Shown here: in pieces, positions 1 to 8,213 of the stretch
Layout of the letters: each line of letters begins with the position of its first letter
Numbering within the stretch: the first letter of the stretch is position 1
Assembly (NCBI GenBank): GCA_934678915.1
Contig: CAKUSF010000050.1
Span: 1 to 14,183 of the forward strand
DNA from: an uncultured Bacteroidales bacterium
GTDB taxonomy: Bacteria; Bacteroidota; Bacteroidia; Bacteroidales; UBA932
Direction: 5' to 3'
Length of the DNA: 14,183 bases
Notes under the pieces: generated by a model
What the model was told of the DNA's origin: nothing
The model's input: the letters and a program-made list of their open reading frames with translations, nothing else
Database searches by the model: none
Program-made: the position numbers and the translations under genes

Positions 1-857
1 TGCCGCTTGGTGTCCATCGTGAACTCACCGTTCTCAATCCATGCGAAGTATGCTGGTTCTGTCTCGTAGACCTCACGGGCGGTTCTGCCCTTGTGCTTCC
101 CGAAACTGATTGTAGGTTCATCATTCTTGCCGAGTATCAAGCGGCCGGCATAATCTACTGTGCGAGGTCGTCCTGCCACGCTAGCTAGAAAATCGACATC
201 GTTCTTAAGCACCTGCTCGTGGTACTTCGTTGGTGTCTGGTACATGTCAAGTTGCCCTTTCAGAACCTCGTACGTGGCCATTGTGTCGGCCTCGGCAGAA
301 TGTGCGTTCTCGAAATCCTCCCCACCGCAGTAAAACCTATAGGCGGCCTTGAGGTTACGCGGCTCCATGTAATGATAGATTGTCTGAACATCAATCATCT
401 GCTTGGAGTGAAGGTCGATGTCAGTGGCCTCAAGTGTCGCCTGAGCCTTCTCCTTGTTCTCTGGAGTGTTCCTTGGGTCAGCAAGTCTGCGCAGGCAGTA
501 GGCCCTTACCCTCTCAAGTTCTTCGGACAACATAGGTAAGTCGAACTTGGTGGAGTTGTAGCCTGCCAAGTCGCTATCTTTTAGCCATTTGACGACTTCT
601 GGGGCGATTTCTATGAATTTCTTTTCCCCGGCAACATCCTCGTCCTTAATTCCGTTTACCTGACTGGCTTCCGGATTAATAGGATGCTGTTTGCGTAGGG
701 TGTAGTCCCACGGACAAACCCTCCATGTCTTAACCTCATGATGCCCGTCAGGGAACACCTTTACAAAACTGAGCTCGACAATGCAGTCATTGACAATATT
801 AAGCCCCGTGCTCTCTATGTCGAAGAAAAGCAAAGGTCTCTCAAGAGAAAGTTCCAT
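1..857 (-). CDS. DnaQ-like DEDDh 3'-5' exonuclease (partial, C-terminus off left edge)
   Basis: Reading the minus strand from an ATG at 857-855 gives 285 codons before the window edge. The N-terminal domain is an RNase T/DnaQ-type 3'-5' exonuclease: Exo I D13 and E15 (FFDIESTGLN), Exo II D106 (NSTKFDLP), and Exo III H186 and D191 (HSAEAD), the DEDDh arrangement that binds two catalytic metals. Such proteins proofread as DNA polymerase III epsilon or act in repair. A C-terminal region beginning near TISFGKHKG is the conserved tail seen in Bacteroidales copies. The gene starts 19 bp after the dnaN stop on the same strand, so the two are probably cotranscribed, which links it to replication. About 26 extra residues seem to sit between Exo II and IDVQTI compared with homologs I remember. 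It is incomplete only because the window ends. Confidence 0.9.
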   Translation of the reverse strand, partial: MELSLERPLLFFDIESTGLNIVNDCIVELSFVKVFPDGHHEVKTWRVCPWDYTLRKQHPINPEASQVNGIKDEDVAGEKKFIEIAPEVVKWLKDSDLAGYNSTKFDLPMLSEELERVRAYCLRRLADPRNTPENKEKAQATLEATDIDLHSKQMIDVQTIYHYMEPRNLKAAYRFYCGGEDFENAHSAEADTMATYEVLKGQLDMYQTPTKYHEQVLKNDVDFLASVAGRPRTVDYAGRLILGKNDEPTISFGKHKGRTAREVYETEPAYFAWIENGEFTMDTKR

Positions 858-876
858 AGCTATGATTCTCTCTGAA

Positions 877-1995
877 TTAAACCATAATTGGCATCAGGAT
901 TCCGCAGATCTTGCCGCTTTCTGCGTCATCCTCGGAAGGAATAATCAATGCTGCCCTGCGGGCATCAGCGAACTTCATCACTACGGTCTCGCAATTCATG
1001 TTCGCGAGAATCTCGGTAAGGAAAGTGGACTTGAAACCGATGCTGAGTTCGTCTCCGTTGTAGTCGCAGGCGACCTTTTCGTAGGCAGCAATGGCAAAGC
1101 CGAGATCCTGTGCTGTGATCTCCATCTGTCCTGGTTTTAGATCCAACTTGATGTGATTTGATGCTTTGTTCGCGCAGACAGCAACACGCCTTACTATGTT
1201 CAAGAACAGCGCTCTGTCGATCTTCAGTACACTTGCGTTGTTCTGAGGAATGACATCGCGGTACTTAGGATACTTGCCGACAATCAGCCTGCACACCATC
1301 GTAGTTTTGCCAAATGTAAACAGCACAGTGCTTGAGTCGAAAGCAATTTCGACAATCCCATCATCTTTACCAAGAATAGACTTTAGAACTGCTGCTGGCT
1401 TCTTGTGCAGGATGAAAGAGCACTTTTCAGGAGTCTTGACCTCCTTGGCCGTGTAGCAGATGAGTTTATGCGAGTCAGAAGCCACAAGAGTTGTTGATTC
1501 TGGACCGAAATCAAAGAATATTCCATTCATCGCAGGTCTGATCTCATCATCGGCAGTAGCGTAGATAGTGCTGTTGATGCCTTCGATAAGGCTTTCTGCC
1601 GGGAATTCGATCCTCTCTGCATCATCGTTTGTTCCTTTGATTTCCGGATAGTCCTCGGCAGGGAAGAAAGGCAAGACTGAATTACCGCTTGACCATTTGC
1701 ACTCAATAGAGCTGTCGCTGGCAGTGTTGATTGCAACAGGCTGGTCAGGAAGTTCCTTCAGCAGGTCAATGATATGCCTGGCCGGAACAGCGATTTTCCC
1801 TTCTTCCTCGGTTGTGTCAACCTCGATTTCTGTCCTGAGGGTAAGTTCTGAATCAGAAGCTGTTACCTCTAGTATGTTCCCTTTTAGGTCAAAAAGAAAA
1901 TTTTCAAGAATCGGCAGTGCGGACTTTGCCGGGATGGCCTTGGAAATGTCCATCAACCCTTTCAGAAGTTCTGTGCTTGAGACGTTGAATTTCAT
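877..1995 (-). CDS. dnaN: DNA polymerase III beta subunit (sliding clamp)
   Basis: A 372-residue protein, the usual clamp length, which forms a ring dimer tethering DNA polymerase III to DNA. The sequence starts MKFNVSSTELLKGL and shows the clamp landmarks: the early SALPILENFLFDL segment, a central PAESLIEGI repeat start, the YPKYRDVIPQNN motif, and the C-terminal LMPIMV tail that forms part of the partner-binding pocket. The frame stays open upstream to an ATG at 2058, but the extra 21 residues are unlike the family and overlap a good promoter element at 2056-2063, so I chose 1995. The exonuclease gene follows after 19 bp. As is usual in Bacteroidota, there is no dnaA beside it in the visible sequence. 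It diverges from degQ across a 172-bp gap. Confidence 0.97.
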   Translation of the reverse strand: MKFNVSSTELLKGLMDISKAIPAKSALPILENFLFDLKGNILEVTASDSELTLRTEIEVDTTEEEGKIAVPARHIIDLLKELPDQPVAINTASDSSIECKWSSGNSVLPFFPAEDYPEIKGTNDDAERIEFPAESLIEGINSTIYATADDEIRPAMNGIFFDFGPESTTLVASDSHKLICYTAKEVKTPEKCSFILHKKPAAVLKSILGKDDGIVEIAFDSSTVLFTFGKTTMVCRLIVGKYPKYRDVIPQNNASVLKIDRALFLNIVRRVAVCANKASNHIKLDLKPGQMEITAQDLGFAIAAYEKVACDYNGDELSIGFKSTFLTEILANMNCETVVMKFADARRAALIIPSEDDAESGKICGILMPIMV

Positions 1996-2055
1996 ATTCG
2001 TGTGTTTTTTAATTCGTTGTTTAGTCGGCCACTGGTGTGTGACCTCTGTGAAAGG

Positions 2056-2063
2056 CAAATATA
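2056..2063 (-). promoter_or_regulatory. -7 promoter element for dnaN
   Basis: On the minus strand this reads TATATTTG, an exact match to the Bacteroidetes -7 consensus TAnnTTTG. It lies about 60 bp upstream of the chosen dnaN start and would give a leader of roughly 55 nt. No clear TTTG element is visible at the -33 position. The match also argues against the longer open frame starting at 2058. Confidence 0.6.
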
Positions 2064-2110
2064 CGAATATTCCCTTAATATTATGGCATCATATTTGATT
2101 TTTTGGCTGG

Positions 2111-2135
2111 GGTTTCGGAAATGCCATACGAAACC
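2111..2135. promoter_or_regulatory. Inverted repeat, candidate operator between dnaN and degQ
   Basis: The perfect 7-bp arms GGTTTCG (2111-2117) and CGAAACC (2129-2135) are separated by 11 bp, so their centres are 18 bp apart. This is the most symmetrical element in the divergent 172-bp gap and sits 33 bp before the degQ start. It could be an operator for degQ or a hairpin in its leader. No regulator is identified. Confidence 0.35.
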
Positions 2136-2167
2136 GTAGGAAATGATTTTTTATAAGTTTTATTAAT

Positions 2168-3655
2168 ATGTCAAAAATGAAAAAAGGTTTAGTAACAGTG
2201 ATGCTGTCAGTGTTGTTCAGTGTGCTGGCGGCTTATGGTGTCGTCAAGGCGGCAACCGTAGAAGAGGGAGACAAAGTGACAAGAACGGAGAGTGGGATGG
2301 TCACAAAGACTGTCAATCTGGCACAGTCTGACTATCCTGATTTGACTTATGCCGCAGAAGCTGCAGTGGACGCTGTTGTCTATGTTGAGGTGACGGTTAC
2401 CCAGCAGTACCAGATGGTCGATCCTCTGTTCCGTTTCTTTTTCGGTGAGACTGAGCCTCAGACGAGAGAGCAGCAGGGAAGTGGTTCTGGTGTGATCATA
2501 CGCCCTGACGGCTACATAGTTACCAACAACCATGTCGTAGCCAACGCCACAAAGGTTCAGGTGACATTGAACAACAACAAGACCTATGATGCCAAGGTAA
2601 TCGGTACAGATCCTGCCACTGATGTGGCTCTTATCAAGATTGATGCTCAAGGTCTTCCAACTCTTCCGTTCGGAGATTCAGATCAGCTTAGGCTTGGCGA
2701 ATGGGTACTTGCCGTCGGAAGTCCGCTAGGCTATCAACTCAGGTCAACCATCACGGCAGGAATCGTCAGTGCCAAAGGCCGTTCCATGGCCCATGATCCA
2801 AGGGAGAACAACACAGTACACATCGAATCGTTCATCCAGACAGATGCGGCTGTCAATCCTGGAAACTCTGGAGGAGCACTTGTCAACAAGACTGGTGAAC
2901 TAGTCGGAATCAACACAGCGATTGTCTCTCAGACAGGATCTTATTCTGGATATTCATTCGCTGTTCCAGTCAACATCGTGAAGAAGATTGTTAGTGATCT
3001 CATTGATTTCGGTTCCGTGAAGAGGGCAATGCTTGGTGTTAGCATGGCTAGCTTTACCGATGCTTTGGCAAAAGATCTCAAGTACGATTCTCTAAACGAT
3101 ATGTTGGAAAAATTGAAACTTTCTTCTGCTGAGGGCGTATATATTCTTGAGGTTGTCAAAGGAGGAGCCGCTGAAAAGGCTGGTGTTAAGAAAGGAGATG
3201 TTCTTTTGGCTATCGATGGCGCAGCTGTCAAGGACGGTGCTGCCGTTCAGGTCAAGGTCAATTCTTTCCATCCTGGTGACAAGGCTACTCTGAAAATTGT
3301 CAGGGATGGCAAGGTGAAGGAGATTGAGGTGACATTTTCAGGTACTAGTCGTGAGAATGGTACAGTAGTAGGTGACGGTGAGATTGCTTTCTTCGGAAGT
3401 ACTCTTAAAGAAGCTGATAAAGAGGCCCTTGAAAAGTACGGCTTGAAGAAAGGAGTTCTTATTACTTCAGTCGGCAGTGGCAAGATGCTAGAGGCCGGAG
3501 CTTCAGAAGGGATGATTATCACCTATGTCAATGACCAACCGGTCGGCACACCTCAGGATGTCTTGAACATCGCCAAGTCCGCTAAGAGGGCAGTTTACAT
3601 CGAGGGTGTCACAGCCAACGGTAGAAAAGCTTTCTTCGGATTCAGTAAAGAGTAG
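2168..3655 (+). CDS. degQ: Periplasmic serine protease/chaperone, DegP/DegQ (HtrA) family
   Basis: A 495-residue HtrA-type protease that degrades or refolds damaged envelope proteins. An N-terminal signal peptide (K5-K6, then hydrophobic residues to about 28) exports it. The trypsin-like domain carries the full triad: H122 (TNNHVVANA), D152 (TDVALIKI) and S234 (PGNSGGALVN). A short LA-loop-like DPLFRFFFGE stretch lies at 85-94. Two PDZ domains follow, roughly 286-390 and 400-490; the first has GGAAEKAGVKKGDVLLAIDG. An in-frame ATG at 2177 (M4) is an equally possible start. The gene diverges from dnaN and lies 82 bp before rpoD. I recall the same protease-rpoD adjacency in Bacteroides, so the pairing is probably ancestral. 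DegP, DegQ and DegS labels are not separable from sequence alone, but two PDZ domains favour DegP/DegQ. Confidence 0.95.
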   Translation: MSKMKKGLVTVMLSVLFSVLAAYGVVKAATVEEGDKVTRTESGMVTKTVNLAQSDYPDLTYAAEAAVDAVVYVEVTVTQQYQMVDPLFRFFFGETEPQTREQQGSGSGVIIRPDGYIVTNNHVVANATKVQVTLNNNKTYDAKVIGTDPATDVALIKIDAQGLPTLPFGDSDQLRLGEWVLAVGSPLGYQLRSTITAGIVSAKGRSMAHDPRENNTVHIESFIQTDAAVNPGNSGGALVNKTGELVGINTAIVSQTGSYSGYSFAVPVNIVKKIVSDLIDFGSVKRAMLGVSMASFTDALAKDLKYDSLNDMLEKLKLSSAEGVYILEVVKGGAAEKAGVKKGDVLLAIDGAAVKDGAAVQVKVNSFHPGDKATLKIVRDGKVKEIEVTFSGTSRENGTVVGDGEIAFFGSTLKEADKEALEKYGLKKGVLITSVGSGKMLEAGASEGMIITYVNDQPVGTPQDVLNIAKSAKRAVYIEGVTANGRKAFFGFSKE

Positions 3656-3677
3656 TTGAAGAAGGTTTAGGATAGAG

Positions 3678-3718
3678 TTTCCCTGACGGAAATGGATCCG
3701 CTCCTTCCGTCAGGGAAA
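3678..3718 (+). terminator. Perfect 14-bp hairpin between degQ and rpoD
   Basis: The arms TTTCCCTGACGGAA (3678-3691) and TTCCGTCAGGGAAA (3705-3718) are perfectly complementary around a 13-nt loop. The stem begins 22 nt after the degQ stop and ends 19 nt before the rpoD ATG. The downstream run (TTTGTGTATA) is only weakly T-rich, so it may be a leaky terminator, an mRNA 3'-end stabiliser for degQ, or a structure in the rpoD leader. No convincing TAnnTTTG promoter is visible between it and rpoD. Confidence 0.7.
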
Positions 3719-3737
3719 TTTGTGTATAACAGTATAT

Positions 3738-4598
3738 ATGAGGCAATTAAAGATTACAAAGTCAATCACCAACCGCGAAAGCGCGTCCTTGGACAAATAC
3801 CTTCAGGAAATCGGTCGCGAGGAGTTGGTGTCTCCGGAAGAAGAAGTTGAACTCTCACAGAGGATTCGTAAGGGTGATCAGAAAGCATTGGAAAAACTTA
3901 CTAGGGCCAACCTTAGATTCGTTGTCTCCGTTGCAAAACAGTATCAGAATCAAGGTCTTAGCCTTCCGGATTTGATCAATGAAGGCAATCTTGGTCTGAT
4001 TAAGGCTGCCGAGAAGTTCGATGAGACGAGAGGTTTCAAATTCATCTCATACGCAGTGTGGTGGATCCGTCAGTCAATCCTTCAAGCTCTTGCCGAACAG
4101 TCCAGAATTGTAAGGCTTCCTCTCAATCAGGTTGGTTCCCTGAACAAGATAAACAAGGCTCTCTCTCAATTCGAGCAGAAAAATGAAAGAAGTCCTTCAA
4201 ACGAGGAACTTTCCGAGATGATTGACATTCCTCAGGACAAGATTTCTGACACCCTTAGGGTTTCTGGAAGGCATGTGTCTGTCGATGCACCTTTCGTTGA
4301 GGGCGAGGATAACAGCCTGTTGGATGTGATTCCTAACGATGATTCTCCGATGGCTGACAGAGGTCTTGTGAACGAGTCTCTCAGCACAGAGATTGAGAGA
4401 TCGTTACAGATTCTTACATCGCGTGAGCGTGAGATTATCAAGTCGTTCTTCGGCATCGGCTGCCAGGAGATGACCCTCGAAGAGATTGGCGAAAGACTTG
4501 ATCTGACTCGCGAAAGGGTTCGCCAGATTAAAGAAAAGGCAATCAGGAAGCTTAAGAAACCGTCTGCAAGTAAACTTCTAAAAACGTATCTCGGCTAA
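3738..4598 (+). CDS. rpoD: Primary RNA polymerase sigma factor (sigma-70/RpoD, Bacteroidota type)
   Basis: A 286-residue housekeeping sigma factor, the compact size normal for Bacteroidota, lacking the long region 1.1 and non-conserved insert of proteobacterial RpoD. Region 1.2 covers about residues 17-49 ([20 protein letters not shown]). Region 2 covers 55-125, including the core-binding and -10 melting stretch with the aromatic [10 protein letters not shown]. Region 3 covers about 130-205. Region 4 covers 220-275 and ends in the helix-turn-helix [20 protein letters not shown], which binds the -33 element. The start [14 protein letters not shown] matches family N-termini; the frame is open to an ATG at 3720, but that one overlaps the end of the hairpin. 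The stop overlaps the argS start (TAATG), implying translational coupling. This protein would read the TAnnTTTG promoters noted elsewhere in the window. Confidence 0.97.
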   Translation: MRQLKITKSITNRESASLDKYLQEIGREELVSPEEEVELSQRIRKGDQKALEKLTRANLRFVVSVAKQYQNQGLSLPDLINEGNLGLIKAAEKFDETRGFKFISYAVWWIRQSILQALAEQSRIVRLPLNQVGSLNKINKALSQFEQKNERSPSNEELSEMIDIPQDKISDTLRVSGRHVSVDAPFVEGEDNSLLDVIPNDDSPMADRGLVNESLSTEIERSLQILTSREREIIKSFFGIGCQEMTLEEIGERLDLTRERVRQIKEKAIRKLKKPSASKLLKTYLG

Positions 4599-6385
4599 TG
4601 ACTCCGGAACTTTTCATCGCCACGAAGGCTTCAGAAGCCATCAAGGCTCTCTATAACGCTGACATTGAACCATCCACTCTTCAGGTTTCCGTCACAAGGA
4701 AGGAATTTACAGGAGACTTCACATTGGTCGTTTTCCCTTTGTTGCGCCTGTCTCATTCCACTCCGGAGAACACAGGAAGCGCCATCGGAGAATGGCTTAA
4801 GACCAACGTGCCAGAGATCTCTGAATATAATTGTGTGAAGGGCTTCCTTAATTTGATGTTTTCCAATCTGTTCTGGAACGAACTCTTTGGTGAGATTGTC
4901 TCAGACAAGGAATTCGGTGACTTGCCTAAAACCGGCAAGAACATCATGGTCGAGTTCTCTTCTCCGAACACCAACAAGCCTCTACACCTCGGTCACATCA
5001 GAAATAACCTGCTAGGTGATTCTGTGTCAAGGCTTTTGAAAGCTAGCGGCAATAATGTGATCAAAACGACCCTTGTCAACGACAGGGGAGTGCACATCTG
5101 CAAGTCCATGCTAGCATGGCTCAAGGTGGGCAATGGTGCCACTCCTGAATCAACGGGCATTAAGGGAGATCATCTCGTAGGAGACATGTACGTTGCTTTC
5201 AACGACATCTACAAGAAAGAGGTTGAGGAACTTGTGGCTGGAGGAATGGACGAGGAGACCGCCAAGAAAGAGGCTCCTTGCCTGAAGGAGGCTCACGAGA
5301 TGCTCCAGAAATGGGAGGCCGGTGACAAAGAGGTCCATGATCTCTGGGCTAAGATGAACAGTTGGGTTCTTAAGGGTTTTGACGAGTCCTACAAGGCTCT
5401 CGGAATCTCTTTCGACAAAGTTTACTATGAGTCTCAGACCTATCTTCTTGGTAAGGAATTGGTACAGAAAGGTTTGGATATGGGCGTCTTCGTTAAGGAC
5501 CCTGATGGCTCGGTATGGTGTGACCTTACTGCCGATGGACTTGACAGAAAACTCCTCATCCGTTCGGACGGTACCTCAGTCTACATAACACAGGATCTTG
5601 GTACTGCTGAAAGGCGTTTTGCCGAGTATCATCTTGACTCTCATGTCTATGTCGTGGGCAATGAGCAGAACTATCACTTCCAGGTGCTGAAGCTGATTCT
5701 CAAGAAATTGGGATTCGAATGGTCCGACAACATATTCCATCTTTCTTATGGCATGGTCGAATTGCCTGAAGGCAAGATGAAGTCCCGCGAGGGTACTGTT
5801 GTTGATGCTGACGACCTCATCCAAAAGATGTACGAGGAGGCTAGAGCGACTTCCGATGAGTCCGGCAAGTTGGCAGACATGAGCGAGGAGGACAAGGAGA
5901 AACTTTATCACATGATTGGTCTTGGAGCCCTTAAGTACTTCATCATCAAGGTTGATCCTAAGAAGACAATGCTCTTCAACCCGAAGGAGTCCATCGACTT
6001 CAACGGCAACACCGGCCCGTTCATCCAGTACACCCACGCCCGCATCCGCTCCATCCTGCGTAAGGCAGCGGAGAAGGGCATTGAATATGCAGCCTCTCCA
6101 CTTCCTAAGGTCGAGTTGAGTGCAAAGGAAATCAGACTTATAAAACTTCTGAACACATTCCCGGCAAAGATTGCGGAAGGTGCACAGGCATATTCCCCGG
6201 CAGTTATCGCCAACTACGCCTACGACCTGGCGAAGGAGTTCAACCAGTACTACCATGACACTCCGATCCTTAAAGAGGAGAACACGGACATCCTAAAGAT
6301 GCGTCTCGTGCTGATTGACACCCTTTCTGCCGTACTCCGCAAGGCGATGGGCATTCTCGGAATCGAGCTGCCTGAGAGAATGTAG
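4598..6385 (+). CDS. argS: Arginyl-tRNA synthetase
   Basis: A 595-residue class I synthetase that attaches arginine to tRNA-Arg in the cytoplasm. The N-terminal Add-1 domain (about 1-110) recognises the tRNA D-loop. The Rossmann core has the HIGH-type motif HLGH at 130-133 (SSPNTNKPLHLGH) and a KMSKS-type loop KMKSR at 393-397 (LPEGKMKSREGTVVDADDL). The C-terminal DALR anticodon-binding domain starts near FIQYTHARIRSILRKA (about 477) and runs to the end, finishing GILGIELPERM. The length and all motifs fit an intact enzyme. The ATG shares its first base with the last base of the rpoD stop, so translation is probably coupled. The ygiQ-type gene follows after 8 bp. Confidence 0.97.
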   Translation: MTPELFIATKASEAIKALYNADIEPSTLQVSVTRKEFTGDFTLVVFPLLRLSHSTPENTGSAIGEWLKTNVPEISEYNCVKGFLNLMFSNLFWNELFGEIVSDKEFGDLPKTGKNIMVEFSSPNTNKPLHLGHIRNNLLGDSVSRLLKASGNNVIKTTLVNDRGVHICKSMLAWLKVGNGATPESTGIKGDHLVGDMYVAFNDIYKKEVEELVAGGMDEETAKKEAPCLKEAHEMLQKWEAGDKEVHDLWAKMNSWVLKGFDESYKALGISFDKVYYESQTYLLGKELVQKGLDMGVFVKDPDGSVWCDLTADGLDRKLLIRSDGTSVYITQDLGTAERRFAEYHLDSHVYVVGNEQNYHFQVLKLILKKLGFEWSDNIFHLSYGMVELPEGKMKSREGTVVDADDLIQKMYEEARATSDESGKLADMSEEDKEKLYHMIGLGALKYFIIKVDPKKTMLFNPKESIDFNGNTGPFIQYTHARIRSILRKAAEKGIEYAASPLPKVELSAKEIRLIKLLNTFPAKIAEGAQAYSPAVIANYAYDLAKEFNQYYHDTPILKEENTDILKMRLVLIDTLSAVLRKAMGILGIELPERM

Positions 6386-6393
6386 AGAGCCAG

Positions 6394-8115
6394 ATGTCCG
6401 AGACGGATTACATGTTTCCGACTTCCCAAAAGGAAGTCAAAGCCTTAGGGTGGGACTACATTGACATCATCCTTTTTACGGGTGATGCCTTTGTGGACCA
6501 CCCTTCTTTCGGCACTGCCTGCATTGCCCGTTGGCTTCAGCATTTTGGCTATAGAGTTGCCGTCGTACCTCAGCCCAATTGGAGGGATGACTTACGGGAT
6601 TTTAAGAAGTTAGGGGCTCCCAGACTTTATTTTGGAGTGAATGCAGGAGCGATGGATTCAATGGTGAACCACTACACGGCCAGCAAACGTCTCCGTCACG
6701 ATGATGCCTACACTCCAGAGGGAAAATTCGGTCAAAGACCGGACTATGCTGTCAGCGTCTATACTAACATATTAAAGGATCTTTATCCAGACGTTCCTGT
6801 CATCATCGGAGGAGTCGAGGCTTCGCTTCGCCGTCTCTCCCATTACGATTACTGGAAAGATGAACTCGTCCCTTCCATCTTACAATGGTGTAAGGCCGAC
6901 TACCTTTGTTACGGAATGGGTGAGAAGCCGATGCTTGAACTGACAAGAGCCATTGAAGCGCAGCGGAATATTCATGATATTCATAACATCCCGCAGATTG
7001 CGTTTCGGATGAGCGGCAAATGGAAGGTCAAGGATCCTTTGGTGCTTCATTCGTTCGAGGAATGCAAAAAGGACAAGATGGCGTTCGCGGAAAATTTCCA
7101 TCTAATTGAGACTCACGCGAACATGATGCACCCGGCCACGATCATCGAGCCTGTCGGGGACGGTTACGTGCAGATCAATCCACCATATTCCCCATCCACA
7201 ACCGAGGAAATGGATTCGTTCTGGGATTTGCCTTTCACTAAGTTGCCGCATCCGCGCTACAAAGGAAAGAGGATTCCAGCTTATGACATGATCAAAGATT
7301 CGATTATTACTCATCGTGGTTGCTTCGGAGGGTGTAATTTCTGCACAATCGCAGCTCATCAAGGGAAGTTCATCCAGTCCCGCTCTCAGGCCTCTATTCT
7401 TTCGGAAGTTAAGAAATTGGCAAAAATGCCAGGGTTTGCCGGGAATATCTCCGACCTAGGTGCTCCTACCGCGAACATGTACGGGATGCGAGGAAAGAAT
7501 CCTGATTTATGCGACAAATGCCGCAGAAAATCTTGCCTTTTCCCGGCTCCATGCCCGAATATGAACCGGTCTCACAAACAGATCCTTGAACTCTATAAAA
7601 AAGTTGATGCTGTGTCAGGAATCCGCCATTCCTACATCGGTAGTGGCATCCGTTATGATTTGTTCCTTGATGAGAAGGGCTTTGTGGACGAGACTTCGAA
7701 GCCTTATCTAAAGACTTTGATTCTTGACCACACATCAGGACGAATGAAAGTCGCTCCTGAACACACTGAGGACAAAGTCTTGCAGTACATAGCCAAGCCT
7801 TCTTTCAAACTTTTTGAGAGGTTGCGCTGGGAGTTCGACAAGATCTGCGCTCAGAATGGTCGTCGTACCGGAATTGTTCCGTATTTCATATCCTCGCATC
7901 CGGGTTGCACGATGAAAGACATGGAGAACCTTTCGAAGAATCCTGCCTTGAAAGGAATATTCATGGATCAGGTGCAGGATTTCACTCCTACTCCTATGAC
8001 AACCTCATCCGTGATGTACTACACTGGAATCGACCCTCGAACCATGAAACCTGTCCTTGTGGAACGTGATCCAGAGAAGAAAAAACGTCAAAAATCATTT
8101 TTTTTCAGAAAATAG
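6394..8115 (+). CDS. YgiQ-family radical SAM protein
   Basis: A 573-residue member of the YgiQ (UPF0313) radical SAM family, whose substrate is not established. The N-terminal part (about 1-200) has the family signatures DIILFTGDAFVDHPSFG, YFGVNAGAMDSMVNHYT and GGVEASLRRLSHYDYW, a B12-binding-like fold. The radical SAM domain begins near 300 and carries the cluster motif CFGGCNFC with C310, C314 and C317 (CxxxCxxC), which would ligate a 4Fe-4S cluster and SAM. Four more cysteines lie at 373, 376, 381 and 387 (CDKC...C...CPN) and could bind a second metal or cluster. The start is 8 bp after argS, so it is probably the last gene of the rpoD-argS transcript, which ends at the hairpin at 8170-8193. 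The tail EKKKRQKSFFFRK is basic. Confidence 0.93.
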   Translation: MSETDYMFPTSQKEVKALGWDYIDIILFTGDAFVDHPSFGTACIARWLQHFGYRVAVVPQPNWRDDLRDFKKLGAPRLYFGVNAGAMDSMVNHYTASKRLRHDDAYTPEGKFGQRPDYAVSVYTNILKDLYPDVPVIIGGVEASLRRLSHYDYWKDELVPSILQWCKADYLCYGMGEKPMLELTRAIEAQRNIHDIHNIPQIAFRMSGKWKVKDPLVLHSFEECKKDKMAFAENFHLIETHANMMHPATIIEPVGDGYVQINPPYSPSTTEEMDSFWDLPFTKLPHPRYKGKRIPAYDMIKDSIITHRGCFGGCNFCTIAAHQGKFIQSRSQASILSEVKKLAKMPGFAGNISDLGAPTANMYGMRGKNPDLCDKCRRKSCLFPAPCPNMNRSHKQILELYKKVDAVSGIRHSYIGSGIRYDLFLDEKGFVDETSKPYLKTLILDHTSGRMKVAPEHTEDKVLQYIAKPSFKLFERLRWEFDKICAQNGRRTGIVPYFISSHPGCTMKDMENLSKNPALKGIFMDQVQDFTPTPMTTSSVMYYTGIDPRTMKPVLVERDPEKKKRQKSFFFRK

Positions 8116-8148
8116 TGCTGTTATAGTTCGCAATTCGGAAAAATGTCT

Positions 8149-8156
8149 TAATATTG
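8149..8156 (+). promoter_or_regulatory. Candidate -7 promoter element for the small acidic protein gene
   Basis: TAATATTG differs from TAnnTTTG at one base. TTCG at 8127-8130, 18 nt upstream, could be the -33 element. If used, transcription would begin near 8160, just before the hairpin-T8 terminator at 8170-8193, giving a leader with an attenuator-like structure. Confidence 0.35.
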
Positions 8157-8169
8157 CACCCGAATACGA

Positions 8170-8193
8170 GGACTGTTACAGTCCGTTTTTTTT
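8170..8193 (+). terminator. Intrinsic terminator after the ygiQ-type gene
   Basis: A perfect 6-bp stem, GGACTG (8170-8175) with CAGTCC (8179-8184), has a 3-nt loop. After one G it is followed by eight T residues (8186-8193). It lies 54 bp after the ygiQ-type stop and 20 bp before the next start codon. It probably ends the rpoD-argS-ygiQ transcript. Confidence 0.75.
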
Positions 8194-8213
8194 GAATAGT
8201 TTTATTTGGTTAT

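Noticed and set aside
219..539. Open frame of 106 codons on the plus strand at the left edge
   Set aside because: It is antisense to the exonuclease gene, whose DEDDh motifs are clear.
1996..2058. Longer dnaN start at 2058
   Set aside because: It adds 21 residues unlike any clamp N-terminus and would start inside the TATATTTG promoter element.
1697..2098. Plus-strand frame of 133 codons antisense to dnaN and its promoter
   Set aside because: Low-complexity Ser/Ile-rich translation with no family resemblance, over a well-supported dnaN.
5576..6256. Open frame of 226 codons on the minus strand inside argS
   Set aside because: It lies wholly within argS, whose motifs are complete, and its translation is a Leu/Val-rich sequence of no recognisable family; a shadow frame.
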